Source of the DNA: Rhizoctonia solani
Taxonomy: Eukaryota > Basidiomycota > Agaricomycetes > Cantharellales > Ceratobasidiaceae
Assembly (NCBI RefSeq): GCF_016906535.1
Contig: NC_057371.1
Coordinates: 2,294,001-2,358,000, forward strand
Reading direction: 5' to 3'
Length of the DNA stretch: 64,000 nt
Position numbers and translations under genes: made by a program. The stretch's first letter is position 1, and the number at the start of each line of letters is the position of its first letter. The notes below the pieces were generated by a model that saw nothing but the letters and a program-made list of their open reading frames with translations, was not told the origin of the DNA and did not search any database. This document shows, in pieces, positions 49,990-59,607 of this stretch.

Positions 49990-51440
49990 CGAGTCGTTTA
50001 TCATGCCTGTTATTGCAGTGAACACCCGCAAGTCCACCGCTTACAGTCCCAACCTTGTAGTATTGGCCGAGGCGCAAGCCGCCATAGATGAGCTTGGTCA
50101 CTTTGGGAAGGACGTCACGGCAAGGGCGCTCTCCTGTTAACTCAAGTGCAAGTCATTGACTGCCAAGGCTGGAACGGAAGTCGTTCTTTCGGCTGGCCAG
50201 TTGATCACGCCTTGCGACAGCATGTTCACGGCCAACTAGGGACGTTCAGGTACTCTTCTGCCCCCTCAACCCCTCGAGCTGCGCGGTATCAGCGATAGCA
50301 GCGCCTTGAAAAAGCACAATAATACCCCAAAGGCCGATTTTCGTGGGTTGGGGACAACCAACAAGATCACGTTTTGGCTTCGACTACATACGAAGTAAAG
50401 AATGGGTTCCTCGCCTGTGGCAACCTCGGGCATAACAATATATCTAGTGCAGGCTCCGAAACTCAACAGTAAGTGTGTTTATGATGTACTCACTGAATGG
50501 GAACTTACACGAGAACGCTGAAAAGACTCATGAAGGGCCACTCACGGCTTCTTACTCCATGCCATCGTACGTATGCGCAGCGCGCCATGGGAGGATGTGA
50601 AGAAGGACATATCTACGGCGATTGAGATTGAGCAGTGCAGGATCCAAGAGCTATGACCCAGGAAGAAGATGGGTAACGTCGAAATGATTCTGCGTCCAGG
50701 CAAGTGTACTATTTGGCGCTTTCCCCACAGTCTTGCCAACCGTGCGGTCCCATCAGGGTACTTTGAACCCCGTCCAGCAAAGCCAAGTACTTGATATTTG
50801 TCAATTATCACGATTCAGCAAGCTTTCTCTCATAGATAGATTGTAAACCATGACCGCCATCCGCCACCCGCCACCCCATCAGCATGCTTACGTCACGCCC
50901 CGCACTTGAACACCACAGACCCCCTGTCGCCTTGAGCTATCGATGCCAACTACCTATCCAAGCATGTAGGTGTGTTGCTTATGATCTATTATTCCCTTTT
51001 CTGAGACTTCGTCCCCGGTATAGACCAGATCACCCTTGTTGAGTCGGTCAAGTTTGCGGATAAGCTTGCCAAGGCCAAACCATTGGCTACAATGCTTGTC
51101 ACCCGTTAGGGCCCCAGTCCAGATATTGAGTCGGACAAAATCGTCACCAAGTGGGTGAAGGGCAATATCCGCACTTTACATCACCCTATTGTAACTGCAG
51201 CGGTGATGCCCACGTCGGTTGGTGTGGTGAATGAAATGCCGGTGTATGCAGCGAGTAGTCTGCGAGCGGTGTACGCCGTTTTGGAGAAGCCTTTTTCTTT
51301 GCTGACAATCGAAACTATGATAGGGGCATGCAAGTGTCATCCTGATGCACCTTGCCGCTTATCTGCGCCACACTGTCCACAGTATTGTGGAAACGGCAGT
51401 TGACGTTATCAAGAGCGACTCAGGATTCCGACTTCGACTT
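49990..51440 (+). pseudogene. GMC oxidoreductase pseudogene, unit B
   Basis: More decayed counterpart of the unit A pseudogene. Recognisable pieces are a PNLVVLAEAQA-like start near 50.05 kb, TLHHPIVTAAVMPTSVGVV (51.17 kb, first active-site region with the GT of PxGT altered), and, after an intron, ASVILMHLAAYLRHTVHSIV with ETAVDVIKSDSGF (51.33-51.43 kb). In the last block the catalytic-type His after the Met is kept. Many stops and frame changes lie between the pieces, and the FAD-binding N-terminus is absent. Confidence 0.65.
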
Positions 51441-52070
51441 ATATTCAAAGCATTTTATTTTTGGGATCGAAGTACTGAGACGCTATTTCCTGGAGCTTTT
51501 CGAGCTGAGGTGGGAGACCTTTGCACTGTGTGTACAGTAGATACCATCCACGTGGATGGGCTTTATGTGTTATGACTTCCTATGTATTCATACGTATTGC
51601 GATTTATCCGATGACTATGCTTTCACTCATGCGCTCGGAGGAAGTTGGCGGAAGGCAGGATGGTTGTCCTGCTATAGCATAAGCCCTATTGGACTCTTAA
51701 TTGCATGCGTGCCAAAATTTTGGTTACTAGAGCAGCTCGGTGTTTACCTTTAAGCTTTGAGTTGGCGAGCTACTTTGAGAAATACGCGTCTTGTGGACTT
51801 CAAACTGATGCTAAGTGGGACACCAACGCATTCATACTTACATACGAGCGCACCTAGCACGCCAGGTCTTGCTCGAGTAGGGCCCAATGGGAGCAGAGGA
51901 TTTTGGAGCATGGCAGACGGTTATATTGCGCAAACACAACAAATGTATGACACTGCATAAACGTCCAGAAATATATACACAGCACACCAGAGACCATTCG
52001 GTATCTATTATCATCTCACATCTCAATACATGGCCAGTTATCGTCCGCATTGACAGTGCTCACCTCACTC

Positions 52071-54069
52071 TCAGCCAACAAAGCATTGGTGCCACTCGTC
52101 CCCAAGCAGCAAACGCTGACTATAGTCCGCCCGACACGTGCCTCCAGGCCCAATCGTGTAAACGGTCTCGAGGAGAGGGAACAGCTTGAGCAAATCAGAT
52201 GGAACCCAGAAAACCAGCTGCGAGTCGCGGTTGCGTGCCCACCCATCGCTATCGATCGTCAGTCCGCCGGCAATCGCACCATGGGGCTTCCTCTGGTCCG
52301 AGGTCGAAGAGGCAGATTGGGATATGTCGGATACAGCGCCCCTTCCTGGTGCCTTCCATACTCGAATCGTCGCGTCATCCGAGCCTGAGACAATATATGC
52401 ACCGTCGGGCGAACATGCCACCGAGTTGATGCCACCTTGATGTCCTTGAAGTGGCTCACATGCAGGAGCCCCATCTTCCACCCTCCACACTCCAACGCTT
52501 CGATCATCCGAGCCAGATACGATGTGATTGCTGTCGGGTGTGAACACAACTGAGCTCACCGGAACCTGATGTGCGTCGAGAGGACCGAGGACCAACTCGC
52601 CACTGTGCGAGTCAAAGATGCAGATAGTGCCATCTGTGGACCCAGAAGCAATGAGTCTGCCATCAGGCGAGAACGTCACCGACAAGATAGGCCCCTTATG
52701 CTGCTGCGACCCAAACGGATCGAACACGAGTGATAGCGTCTGCGACTCCCACATCCGGATCATTCTGTCATCACACCCAGAAACGATATGCTTGCCGTCG
52801 GGGGAGAATGCCGCTGAGTTGACCTCCCCGTCGTGCGTTCCAACCAGATCTGTGGGCGTCAGAGTCCCATCGTCCACATGCCACATGCGTATGGTCTTGT
52901 CCGACGAGGCAGAAACAACGTGCCTGCTATCGGGTGAGAACGACACTGACCATATCCTTTGTTTATGCCCTCGAAGTGGACCGGATAGCAGCTTGCCGCT
53001 TGTGGCATCCCATAGACATATGCATTCATCGTCGCCACCAGAAACAAGGTACCTGCCGTTGAGTGAGAACGCAACCGAGTTAATCTCGTTGGTGTGTGCG
53101 ACAAGTGGCTGGAGAGCGGGAGTGCCATTGTGTGTGTTGAACATGTGGATCGCTTTGTTGCCACCCGCTGCGGCGATACGTGACCCATCAGGCGAGATGG
53201 CAACCGAGTAGACACCCTTGGTTGGTGCGTTGGAGTGTGAGGTGTGAGATGATGTCGAGTGCAGTGCGTTCCACATCTTGACGGTGCAGTCATATGAGCA
53301 TGATGCGACTCGTGTGCCGTCGGGTGAGAACGCAGCGGAGAGATCAGCGGAGAAAACCAAAAGGTTGTGTGTGCCAAGTAGGCAAGGGTTGGAGTAGCCG
53401 TTCTCTACATCCCATATATACACGCACCTATCTTCAGAGCCAGTGACGAGTTTGTCTCCGAGTGGCGAAAACCCAATGGATGTGATTCTGCCGTTGTGCA
53501 CTTTGGGTGGGAAGTGTGTGGCGGTGCCGTCCTGTAGACTCCAGATGCGCAGTTCACCAGAATCATGGCCAGTGACAAGGTGCTTGCTGTTTGGCAAAAA
53601 GGCGATTGAAAAGACTGGGGATTGGTGGGCATTGAGTGAGAAAGGGAGAGACTTGCTGGTGGATGCGTTGTAAACAACAATCGGAGACTTCTTGCTACCC
53701 AAGCCATATGCAATATGCTTGCCATCAGGAGAGAATGCCGTGCAGTTGACTTTGTGAGGATGGCGTTTGATGGAGTTGGGTATCAGACTACCGTTGCCAC
53801 TGTCCCACATCCGCGTTGTCTTGTCATCGGACCCTGAGAGGATGTGCTTGCCGTTGGGTGAGAACAATACTGACGTCACTCCTCTTTCATGCCCCTTGAT
53901 GGCGTCATATATGCAACTGCCGGTCTGCGCGTCTTGCACAAGCATTGTACCGTCAGAAGAGCCAGAGACAAGCAGCAGTCCGTCAAGGGAATATGCTACG
54001 GATCTGACCCCATTGGTGTGTCTCTCGAGGGGGCCAAGAGCCACTGTTCCATTGTGCGCATGAAATATA
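52071..54069 (-). pseudogene. NACHT-WD40 copy C, truncated to the WD40 part
   Basis: The open frame runs from the stop at 52071 up to about 54069, where similarity to copies A and B ends abruptly inside WD40 repeat 1, after the codons for AHNGT. Beyond it begins unrelated Tc1-like sequence. Retained are the rest of repeat 1, repeats 2-14 and the C-terminal tail ([26 protein letters not shown]), all in frame. One repeat has a short in-frame insertion ([11 protein letters not shown], near 53345). The NACHT, N-terminal exons and promoter are missing, so it cannot be an NLR as it stands. It could still donate WD40 sequence to A and B by gene conversion (inference). Confidence 0.85.
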
Positions 54070-54720
54070 CACTTGCACCCAAAAAGATTGAGCCACGTGA
54101 GCTCAAATCAATGACGCTCACGCATCACCCGCACAATTAAGAATTCGTTTACAATGTAATAGTAAATTTTGTAGATACAGTAGTATAGAACATATATACA
54201 AAATTTTAGATCAAAACTAAGTCTCCTCATGGAGATACGCGTGAGCAAAATTTTTGGGCTGGCTCATTCTTTTTGAGCATTTTCAAATTGCACCTGCAAC
54301 TGCACGCATGCACCCAAAATGACATGCAAAACTGAATAATTTGGATACAAATTTTAGTATTTGGTGTTTCCACCTTTAGCTAAATACACAGCTTGTACTC
54401 AATGTGGTAATGAATCATACAAATTGCCAATATATTTTGGGGAAATTTGTTTCCATTTGTCCCTCACTATTTTCCATAATTCTTCCTTATTCAAAGCAGG
54501 AGGTTGGTGAGTACGCACGCGCTCCTTCAGATGCCACCAGACGTTCTCAATTATGTTCAAATCCGGGCTTTTTGACGGCCATGGGAGGACGCTTACGCCC
54601 CAACTGGCAAGTGTCATAGACACAGTCAATACCAGGGAATTTATTCCCATTTTCTTGGATTTAAACAAAGGCAAACAGAGAACATTTTCAATCACGTGAC
54701 TTTGGCGCTTATATCATACG
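54070..54720 (-). mobile_element. Tc1/mariner remnant inserted in NLR copy C
   Basis: Sequence foreign to the NLR starts directly after a TATA at 54065-54069, consistent with TA-targeted insertion. On the minus strand at about 54354-54600 it encodes the C-terminal part of a Tc1-type transposase: SVLPWPSKSPDLNIIENVWW with HLKERVRTHQPPAL, then KQISPKYIGNLYDSLPH, a TGA stop, and VQAVYLAKGGNTKY. The third catalytic acid (IIENVW) is present. The upstream catalytic domain is absent. The in-frame TGA stands where the family usually has an Arg codon. The right border is uncertain because another element begins near 54.78 kb. Confidence 0.65.
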
Positions 54721-54967
54721 CTAAGCGCCAAGCCACGTCCCCACCCGCGCTTAATCAGCATACGTAGCCACCTCCACCTATGATGTCATCATGATACGTC
54801 AGTAACACGTATGCATGAGTAAGGCTGACTGCGGAACAGGGTTCTTATTGGATACAGTATTTGATATAGTACATTTGTAATTAGCTAGCTTGTAGAATAT
54901 ATAAGGAGGCCAACCGACCATGGTAACACCCAGGTTGATTACCTCTTGTTGCATCCCACTCAGTGTA

Positions 54968-56228
54968 CTAGCGCAAACAAAAAGTATCCGGACAAGGTCA
55001 CGTGCCCAATTTCCTCTTTCATCACAATGCCCCCGTGTCACAGTAAGGAAGTTTCGCAGCTGAATCAAGGTCGCATTTTGGCTCTACATGATGAAGGAAA
55101 AACGTATAGATATATTGAAGAATGTACTGGTGTTCCAAAATCTACAGCTTGTGATATTGTGGCAAATTACAAGAAATACGGGTCTGCTACCCCTCGGCCC
55201 CGGCCTGGTCGCCCACCTGCCCTATCCCCTCAAACTCGGCGGTCTATTGCACGTTATCTGAAACTCTACCCAGAGAAACCATATTATGCAATTGCCGAGC
55301 TCGACGGGACTGTTACCGAGCGTCAAGTTCAGTATACTGCAAATCAAATGGGCCTCCAGCGCTATGTTGCTCGCCAGCAGCCGTACCTCTCACAGAAAAT
55401 GATTGATGCTCGACTTGATTGGGCCAAGAATAACACAAATCAAAATTGGGATTGGGTAGCTTGGGCCGACGAGTCCACAATTGACACAGGAGAGCAGCCA
55501 GTGCGACCAAAAGTTACCCGGAAGCAAGGAGAAGCATATCTACCCAAGAACATGGTCCCAAGCTTCCAAACTGGTCGCCAAAGTGTCCCTATGTGGGGCT
55601 GCATTGCTCACGGCAAGAAGGGCCCATTGATTTGGCTCAAACTATCGCCTCGCATTGCTGGAAAGAAGGGCCGCTCAAGAGGCGGGGGGCTCACCTCAGC
55701 AGGGTATGCTGAACAAGTACTCAAAGGTCCACTCAAGGAGTTTTTGGATGAATTAGAGGCTGAGCGGGGTCACAAGATCCTCATCGTCGAGGATGGAGCA
55801 CCGTTGCATAAGGGTCCACAAGCACGGGAGGCCCGGGCAGCACTGGGTATAGAACAGCTAGCCCATCCATTGGGCTCTCCCGATCTCAATGCCATCGAGC
55901 CCATATGGCGTCTCCTCAAATCACGCGTTTTCAAGGTGCCTGGAGCTTGGAGAAATGCTGACAAGCTTTGGAAAGTGGCCAAGCGGGTTTGGGATGAACT
56001 TACAGTGGAGGATATCAACAAACACACGGGGCAGATGGATGCCCAGGTTCAAGCTATCAAAGAAGCTGAAGGGGGGCCTACTGAGTTCTAGGCAATTTAT
56101 TCGAGCTAAATATGTATATTCAACTTTATTTTCTATGTTAACATTACTGTACATCGAGAAAAATGGAAGCCGGTGAATATGGGGGGGTCGCGTTGGTCAC
56201 GTGTCCGGATATTTGTTGTAAGCGCTAG
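54968..56228 (+). mobile_element. complete Tc1/mariner transposon
   Basis: About 1.26 kb, flanked on both sides by the dinucleotide TA (54966-54967 and 56229-56230), the usual Tc1 target duplication. The ends are inverted repeats: CTAGCGCAAACAAAAAGTAT at the left against CTAGCGCTTACAACAAATAT read inward from the right, both followed by CCGGACA and a CACGTG/TCACGTG block. It holds one uninterrupted transposase gene and looks autonomous. Confidence 0.88.
55027..56091 (+). CDS. Tc1/mariner transposase (DD34E)
   Basis: Single-exon gene of 354 residues, the normal Tc1 size, within 54968-56228. The start at 55027 (MPPCHSKEVS) places a paired helix-turn-helix at residues 7-55 (EVSQLNQGRILALHDEG then ECTGVPKSTACDIV), followed by a GRPP linker at 61-64 that can contact the minor groove. 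The catalytic triad is D148 in WADEST, D256 in VEDGAP and E291 in SPDLNAIEPIW, with 34 residues between the second and third acid. All three are present. The enzyme cuts and rejoins the element at TA sites in the nucleus. No stop or frameshift was found, unlike in the neighbouring elements, so it may be active. Confidence 0.92.
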   Translation: MPPCHSKEVSQLNQGRILALHDEGKTYRYIEECTGVPKSTACDIVANYKKYGSATPRPRPGRPPALSPQTRRSIARYLKLYPEKPYYAIAELDGTVTERQVQYTANQMGLQRYVARQQPYLSQKMIDARLDWAKNNTNQNWDWVAWADESTIDTGEQPVRPKVTRKQGEAYLPKNMVPSFQTGRQSVPMWGCIAHGKKGPLIWLKLSPRIAGKKGRSRGGGLTSAGYAEQVLKGPLKEFLDELEAERGHKILIVEDGAPLHKGPQAREARAALGIEQLAHPLGSPDLNAIEPIWRLLKSRVFKVPGAWRNADKLWKVAKRVWDELTVEDINKHTGQMDAQVQAIKEAEGGPTEF

Positions 56229-56960
56229 TACAAGGGCCCTACAGCCCAGCAATTACTTAGTTAAAACTACTTAGATAGCCTACACCGCCTTAAGCAGCTC
56301 CGTCGTTGTACTTAGATAGCTTGCCACCGCCTTAAGCGGTCTTGTTGTTGTAGGATAGCTGCTTGTTGCCGTAGTTAAGTTTGTCGTTGCCTTAAGCGAC
56401 TGTCTCATTTTGTACACCGCGGCCACAAGCGCCATCCCCCTCAACGCCCTAACGGACGTCTAGGACACTAGGTAATCAACCTTAAGTTGGTTGCAAACCG
56501 TGCCCACAAAGCACCACCACTCAGATTCAACAAACAAGAAGGTCCCCTGTACTAGCACAAGGGAAATCACCTGATTGGGCTTGCCTTTTGCTATCAATAA
56601 TCAAACTAGCGTTGGCCCCAGGTAGTACCAAATTGCTATAAGGCAGATGGATTCTAATTGCCCGCATACCAACGGTCACCGCACCCTTTGTCAGCGGAAC
56701 TAGTCAGCAGATCCACCCGCTTGCAGAAAACCCGTCCCACATCACGCCCGCACACGGCAGTTGATTGGTTGATAGGGACTGTCCAACGCTAGGCGGTTGA
56801 TGCAAGTTCTTAGCACTAGAGCAATAAAGCAACCCATAAGTCCTGTCACAGGCACCACCACTCCTCACTTGCCCATCATTACCTCCCGTACCCCCTCTTG
56901 TGCTTCCTCCCGCGCCTCCCAGCACACCGCTTCCCACCAAGGCCGCTCATACCCCCATGA

Positions 56961-56965
56961 GATGG
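56961..56965 (+). repeat. target site duplication GATGG, left copy
   Basis: GATGG directly precedes the first LTR of the inner gypsy element and is repeated directly after the second LTR at 63191-63195. A 5-base duplication is normal for Ty3/gypsy integrase. Confidence 0.9.
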
Positions 56966-57526
56966 TGTCGTACACCACTGTAAGGTGGGTACTTGCTAGT
57001 GGATATGGGCGCTTAAGGCCGTACTACTACAAGCACACGTATGTATCTAACTTATCTAAGGCTATACTACTGGCGCTTAAGGCGCTCTAATGCTATCTAC
57101 TGCTGACGGAGGGGCCGGAGGCCTGGGAGGTGTGGTAGGTGAAGGTAGGGGATAACGTCAGCTGAACTTCTGGGGGCCGGTTACTTAACTGGCTGGAGCC
57201 TCCTCAATGAATATGAGACAAGGTAAAATCAACTTGGTGTCTCCAAGCAATTTCCCTGCTGTATATATAGACAAAGCACACTATCTACATGTTCCGTGCG
57301 CGTGAGAGAAAGAAGTAGCTAAGACAAATGAGAAGCGTGCTGTGGGCTGCGCAGAAGCGTGGATTTCTCCTAAGCGCCCTTGGCACGGCATCTCGGCGCG
57401 GCATCTCGGCATAATAAGCGCCGAGATCACGTGATTGAAAAACAAAAGATATCAAGTCCGTAAAAAATACTAAAAATATCAGAAAAAACGTGCAAGTCCA
57501 ATGGTATATGTTGGGAGGTTATGACA
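56966..57526 (-). repeat. 3' LTR of inner gypsy element
   Basis: 561 bases, read on the plus strand from TGTCGTACACC to GGTTATGACA. It matches 62630-63190 with one difference found by eye (gtgcaagtcc here, gtgcgagtcc there). It contains a TATATATAG-like box and several short GGCGCTTAAGG inverted motifs. Confidence 0.93.
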
Positions 57527-57537
57527 TTGCCCCCCCC

Positions 57538-59607
57538 TTAAAGGCTCTTGGCGGAGTCACAAGCCTTTTTCAGTCGTGACCTGTTAAAGCGTTGGATTTC
57601 CTCTTGACTGTGTTCCAAGAGTTCTTCTGGTTCCCATGAATTGTCTTCTGGTCCATATCCTTTCCATTTGATCAGGTAGAACCATTTTCCTTTTTGCCTT
57701 TTGGAGTCAATGATCTGTTCCACTTCATATTCTTCTTCCCCTTCAATTGTTTCTGGAGGGGGACGTTCTGGGAAGGGTTGGCTGGGAGATTTGTAAACCC
57801 TGGATAACAGCCCTACGTAGAATACGTCATGGATCTTTAAGGTTTCCGGAAGTTTCAGGCGGTACGCGTGGCTGGATATTTTCTCTAAGACTTTGAAAGG
57901 GCCTAATCTCTTGGGGTCCAATTTGTTAGAGTTGGTTCTTAGTTCCACGTTTTTTCCGTCCAGCCATACTTTTTTGCCAATTGCGTATTCTGGAATTATC
58001 CCCTTGTTCCCTGCCATCCTTTCTTTTGTAAGTCTCAGAGCGGATTCTGCCTCTTTCCATTCTTGAGCTAGGGTGTCTGCTACGTGGTCGGCTTCTGGGA
58101 CATTTGCCGGCACATTGGATGGACTCATGACGGGACTTCTTCCATAGACAAGTTTGAAGGGGGTTTTCCCAGTAGCCAAGTGTCTAGCGTTGTTGTACGC
58201 ATATTCTGCTAATGGTAACCAGGTAGCCCAGTCTGAATGGTCTGCCGCAACGTAGGATCTAAGATAGAACTCAATGAATTGGTTCACTCTTTCTGTTTGT
58301 CTGTCCAATTCCGGGTGGTAGGCTGAGGAGAAGGCCGGGTTGACCCCAAGGCATTGGTACAGTGCTCTTAGGAATTTTCCTGTGAACGTTGTTCCGCGGT
58401 CTGAGACTGTCTTGACCGGAAGTCCGTGTAACTTCCAAACGTGGGTGATGAACAGGTCTGCTAGGCCCTTGGCTGTGACCTTCTTTGTGGTTGGGATGAA
58501 GTGACCAAACTTAGAGAAGGAGTTGATTACGACTAGAATTGCATCGTACCCATTAGACTTGGGGAATCCCGTGATGAAGTCATAGGATATTGTGTGGAAA
58601 GGGAACGGGGGGACTTCTAAGGGCTTTAGGGAAATGATAGGGGCGTGCGCGCGGCGGTTGGCTTGGCAGATAGGACAGCACTCTACCCATTCCTTAGCGG
58701 ATGACTTCATTCCTGGCCACCAGTAATTGCGGTTCAGGAGCTCTAGGGTTCTTTGTTGCCCGGGGTGTCCCGCCAGGGGGGAGTTGTGGAATTCTTTAAG
58801 CAATTGTTCCTTGATGAGCTCCAAGTCTGGAACTACCAATTTTCCGCAATACCATAGGAGATCTTCCTCCCAATCATAGTCCCAATAGGCTTTTTGAATG
58901 GATGGAGGTGCATTGTCCGCGTCCTCTGTCAGGAATTGTATGATGGGTTCTAGGGATGGGTCCTCCTTCAGTTTCTCTTGGATTTCTGTAACAATCTCAA
59001 GTTCCGCTTCTGACGTGTTGGCAAAGACCTCTGATGGTAACATGATTTCTGGCTCCTGAGGTGAATCAATATAGTCTGATTGTCTGGACAATGCATCTGG
59101 TTTCCCCGACTGTTTACCTGGTCGGTAGTGGATTTTGAAGTTGAAGTCACTCAGGAAGATGCGCCATTGGGCATGCCTCCGGTTAAACGTCCTAGCCTGC
59201 ATCCAATATTCCAGGTTCCTGTGGTCTGTGAAGACCTGGATTGGCTTGTCTGTTGCTTCCAGGAAAATACGCCATTCTTCCAGGGCTTTGATGATTGCTA
59301 GAAGCTCCTTATTGTGGGTGTCATAGTTGGCTTCAGCGCCGGAAAAGGACTTGGACATATATGCAACTGGATGAAGGCGGTTATCCCCTGCTTGTTGGCT
59401 TAGGATGGCTCCCATGGCTACCCCTGATGCGTCTGTTTCTAGGTAGTAGGGAAGGTTGGGGTTGGAATGGATTAGGACGGGTGACTGGGTGACAAGGGAC
59501 TTTAGCTCCTGGAAAGCAGCTTCCTCCAGGTTACCCCATGACCAAGGGGTTTCCTTTTTGGTGAGATTATGCAGGGGGCGTGCAACGGAGCTAAAGTTGG
59601 GAATGAA
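57538..59607 (-). CDS. gypsy pol, RNase H-integrase-chromodomain part
   Basis: Open from just after the stop at 59608 down to 57538. Seen in order: the RT thumb/RNase H entry (FIPNFSSVARPLHNLTKKE), RNase H with LETDASGVAMGAIL, TDHRNLEYW and RPGKQSGKPDALSR, and the integrase zinc finger HNSPLAGHPGQ..CCPICQ (HHCC type). The integrase core follows, with Asp in YDFITGFP, Asp in VSDRGTTFTG and Glu in RQTERVNQF. The integrase C-terminal part is followed by a chromodomain (YEVEQIIDSKRQKGKWFYLI, KWKGYGPEDNSWEP). These are the functions for second-strand synthesis and for integration into chromatin; chromodomains of this class bind methylated histone H3. The stretch itself has no break, but it is cut off from the upstream RT by the stop codon. 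Confidence 0.9.
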   Translation of the reverse strand, partial: FIPNFSSVARPLHNLTKKETPWSWGNLEEAAFQELKSLVTQSPVLIHSNPNLPYYLETDASGVAMGAILSQQAGDNRLHPVAYMSKSFSGAEANYDTHNKELLAIIKALEEWRIFLEATDKPIQVFTDHRNLEYWMQARTFNRRHAQWRIFLSDFNFKIHYRPGKQSGKPDALSRQSDYIDSPQEPEIMLPSEVFANTSEAELEIVTEIQEKLKEDPSLEPIIQFLTEDADNAPPSIQKAYWDYDWEEDLLWYCGKLVVPDLELIKEQLLKEFHNSPLAGHPGQQRTLELLNRNYWWPGMKSSAKEWVECCPICQANRRAHAPIISLKPLEVPPFPFHTISYDFITGFPKSNGYDAILVVINSFSKFGHFIPTTKKVTAKGLADLFITHVWKLHGLPVKTVSDRGTTFTGKFLRALYQCLGVNPAFSSAYHPELDRQTERVNQFIEFYLRSYVAADHSDWATWLPLAEYAYNNARHLATGKTPFKLVYGRSPVMSPSNVPANVPEADHVADTLAQEWKEAESALRLTKERMAGNKGIIPEYAIGKKVWLDGKNVELRTNSNKLDPKRLGPFKVLEKISSHAYRLKLPETLKIHDVFYVGLLSRVYKSPSQPFPERPPPETIEGEEEYEVEQIIDSKRQKGKWFYLIKWKGYGPEDNSWEPEELLEHSQEEIQRFNRSRLKKACDSAKSL

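Larger units (their letters stand above)
30870..54069. repeat. tandem segmental array, about 10.2 kb period
   Basis: Order of units: a partial tail (30.87-31.70 kb), unit A (31.70-41.91), unit B (41.91-52.07) and truncated unit C (52.07-54.07). Matching landmarks keep a constant spacing. The NLR stop is at 31702, 41910 and 52071. The NACHT exon sits at 34016-35554 and 44233-45771. The NLR start is at 36533 and 46751. The GMC C-terminal motif lies at about 30.96, 41.15 and 51.34 kb. Each unit carries, left to right, an NLR gene (minus), a decayed minus-strand region and a decayed GMC oxidoreductase (plus). Noncoding flanks are also conserved (for example 31.2-31.7, 41.4-41.9 and 51.6-52.07 kb). 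This shows duplication of whole segments in head-to-tail order, not separate gene transpositions. Unit C ends at a transposon junction. Confidence 0.9.
54779..56965 (+). mobile_element. outer Ty3/gypsy element: LTR and leader (interrupted)
   Basis: Probable 5' LTR and leader of the plus-strand gypsy element whose gag resumes at 63192. A TGATGTCATCATGATACG start, a TATA-like box (atatataagg) near 54.9 kb and a CA-ended stretch near 56.5 kb are compatible with an LTR. The leader at about 56.5-56.82 kb resembles the leader of the inner element in reverse (for example CCCTGTACTAGCACAAGGG near 56.54 kb and its complement near 62.57 kb; tgtccaacgctag and agcgttggactgtcc). The exact LTR ends could not be fixed. 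The Tc1 element at 54968-56228 lies inside it. Confidence 0.5.
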
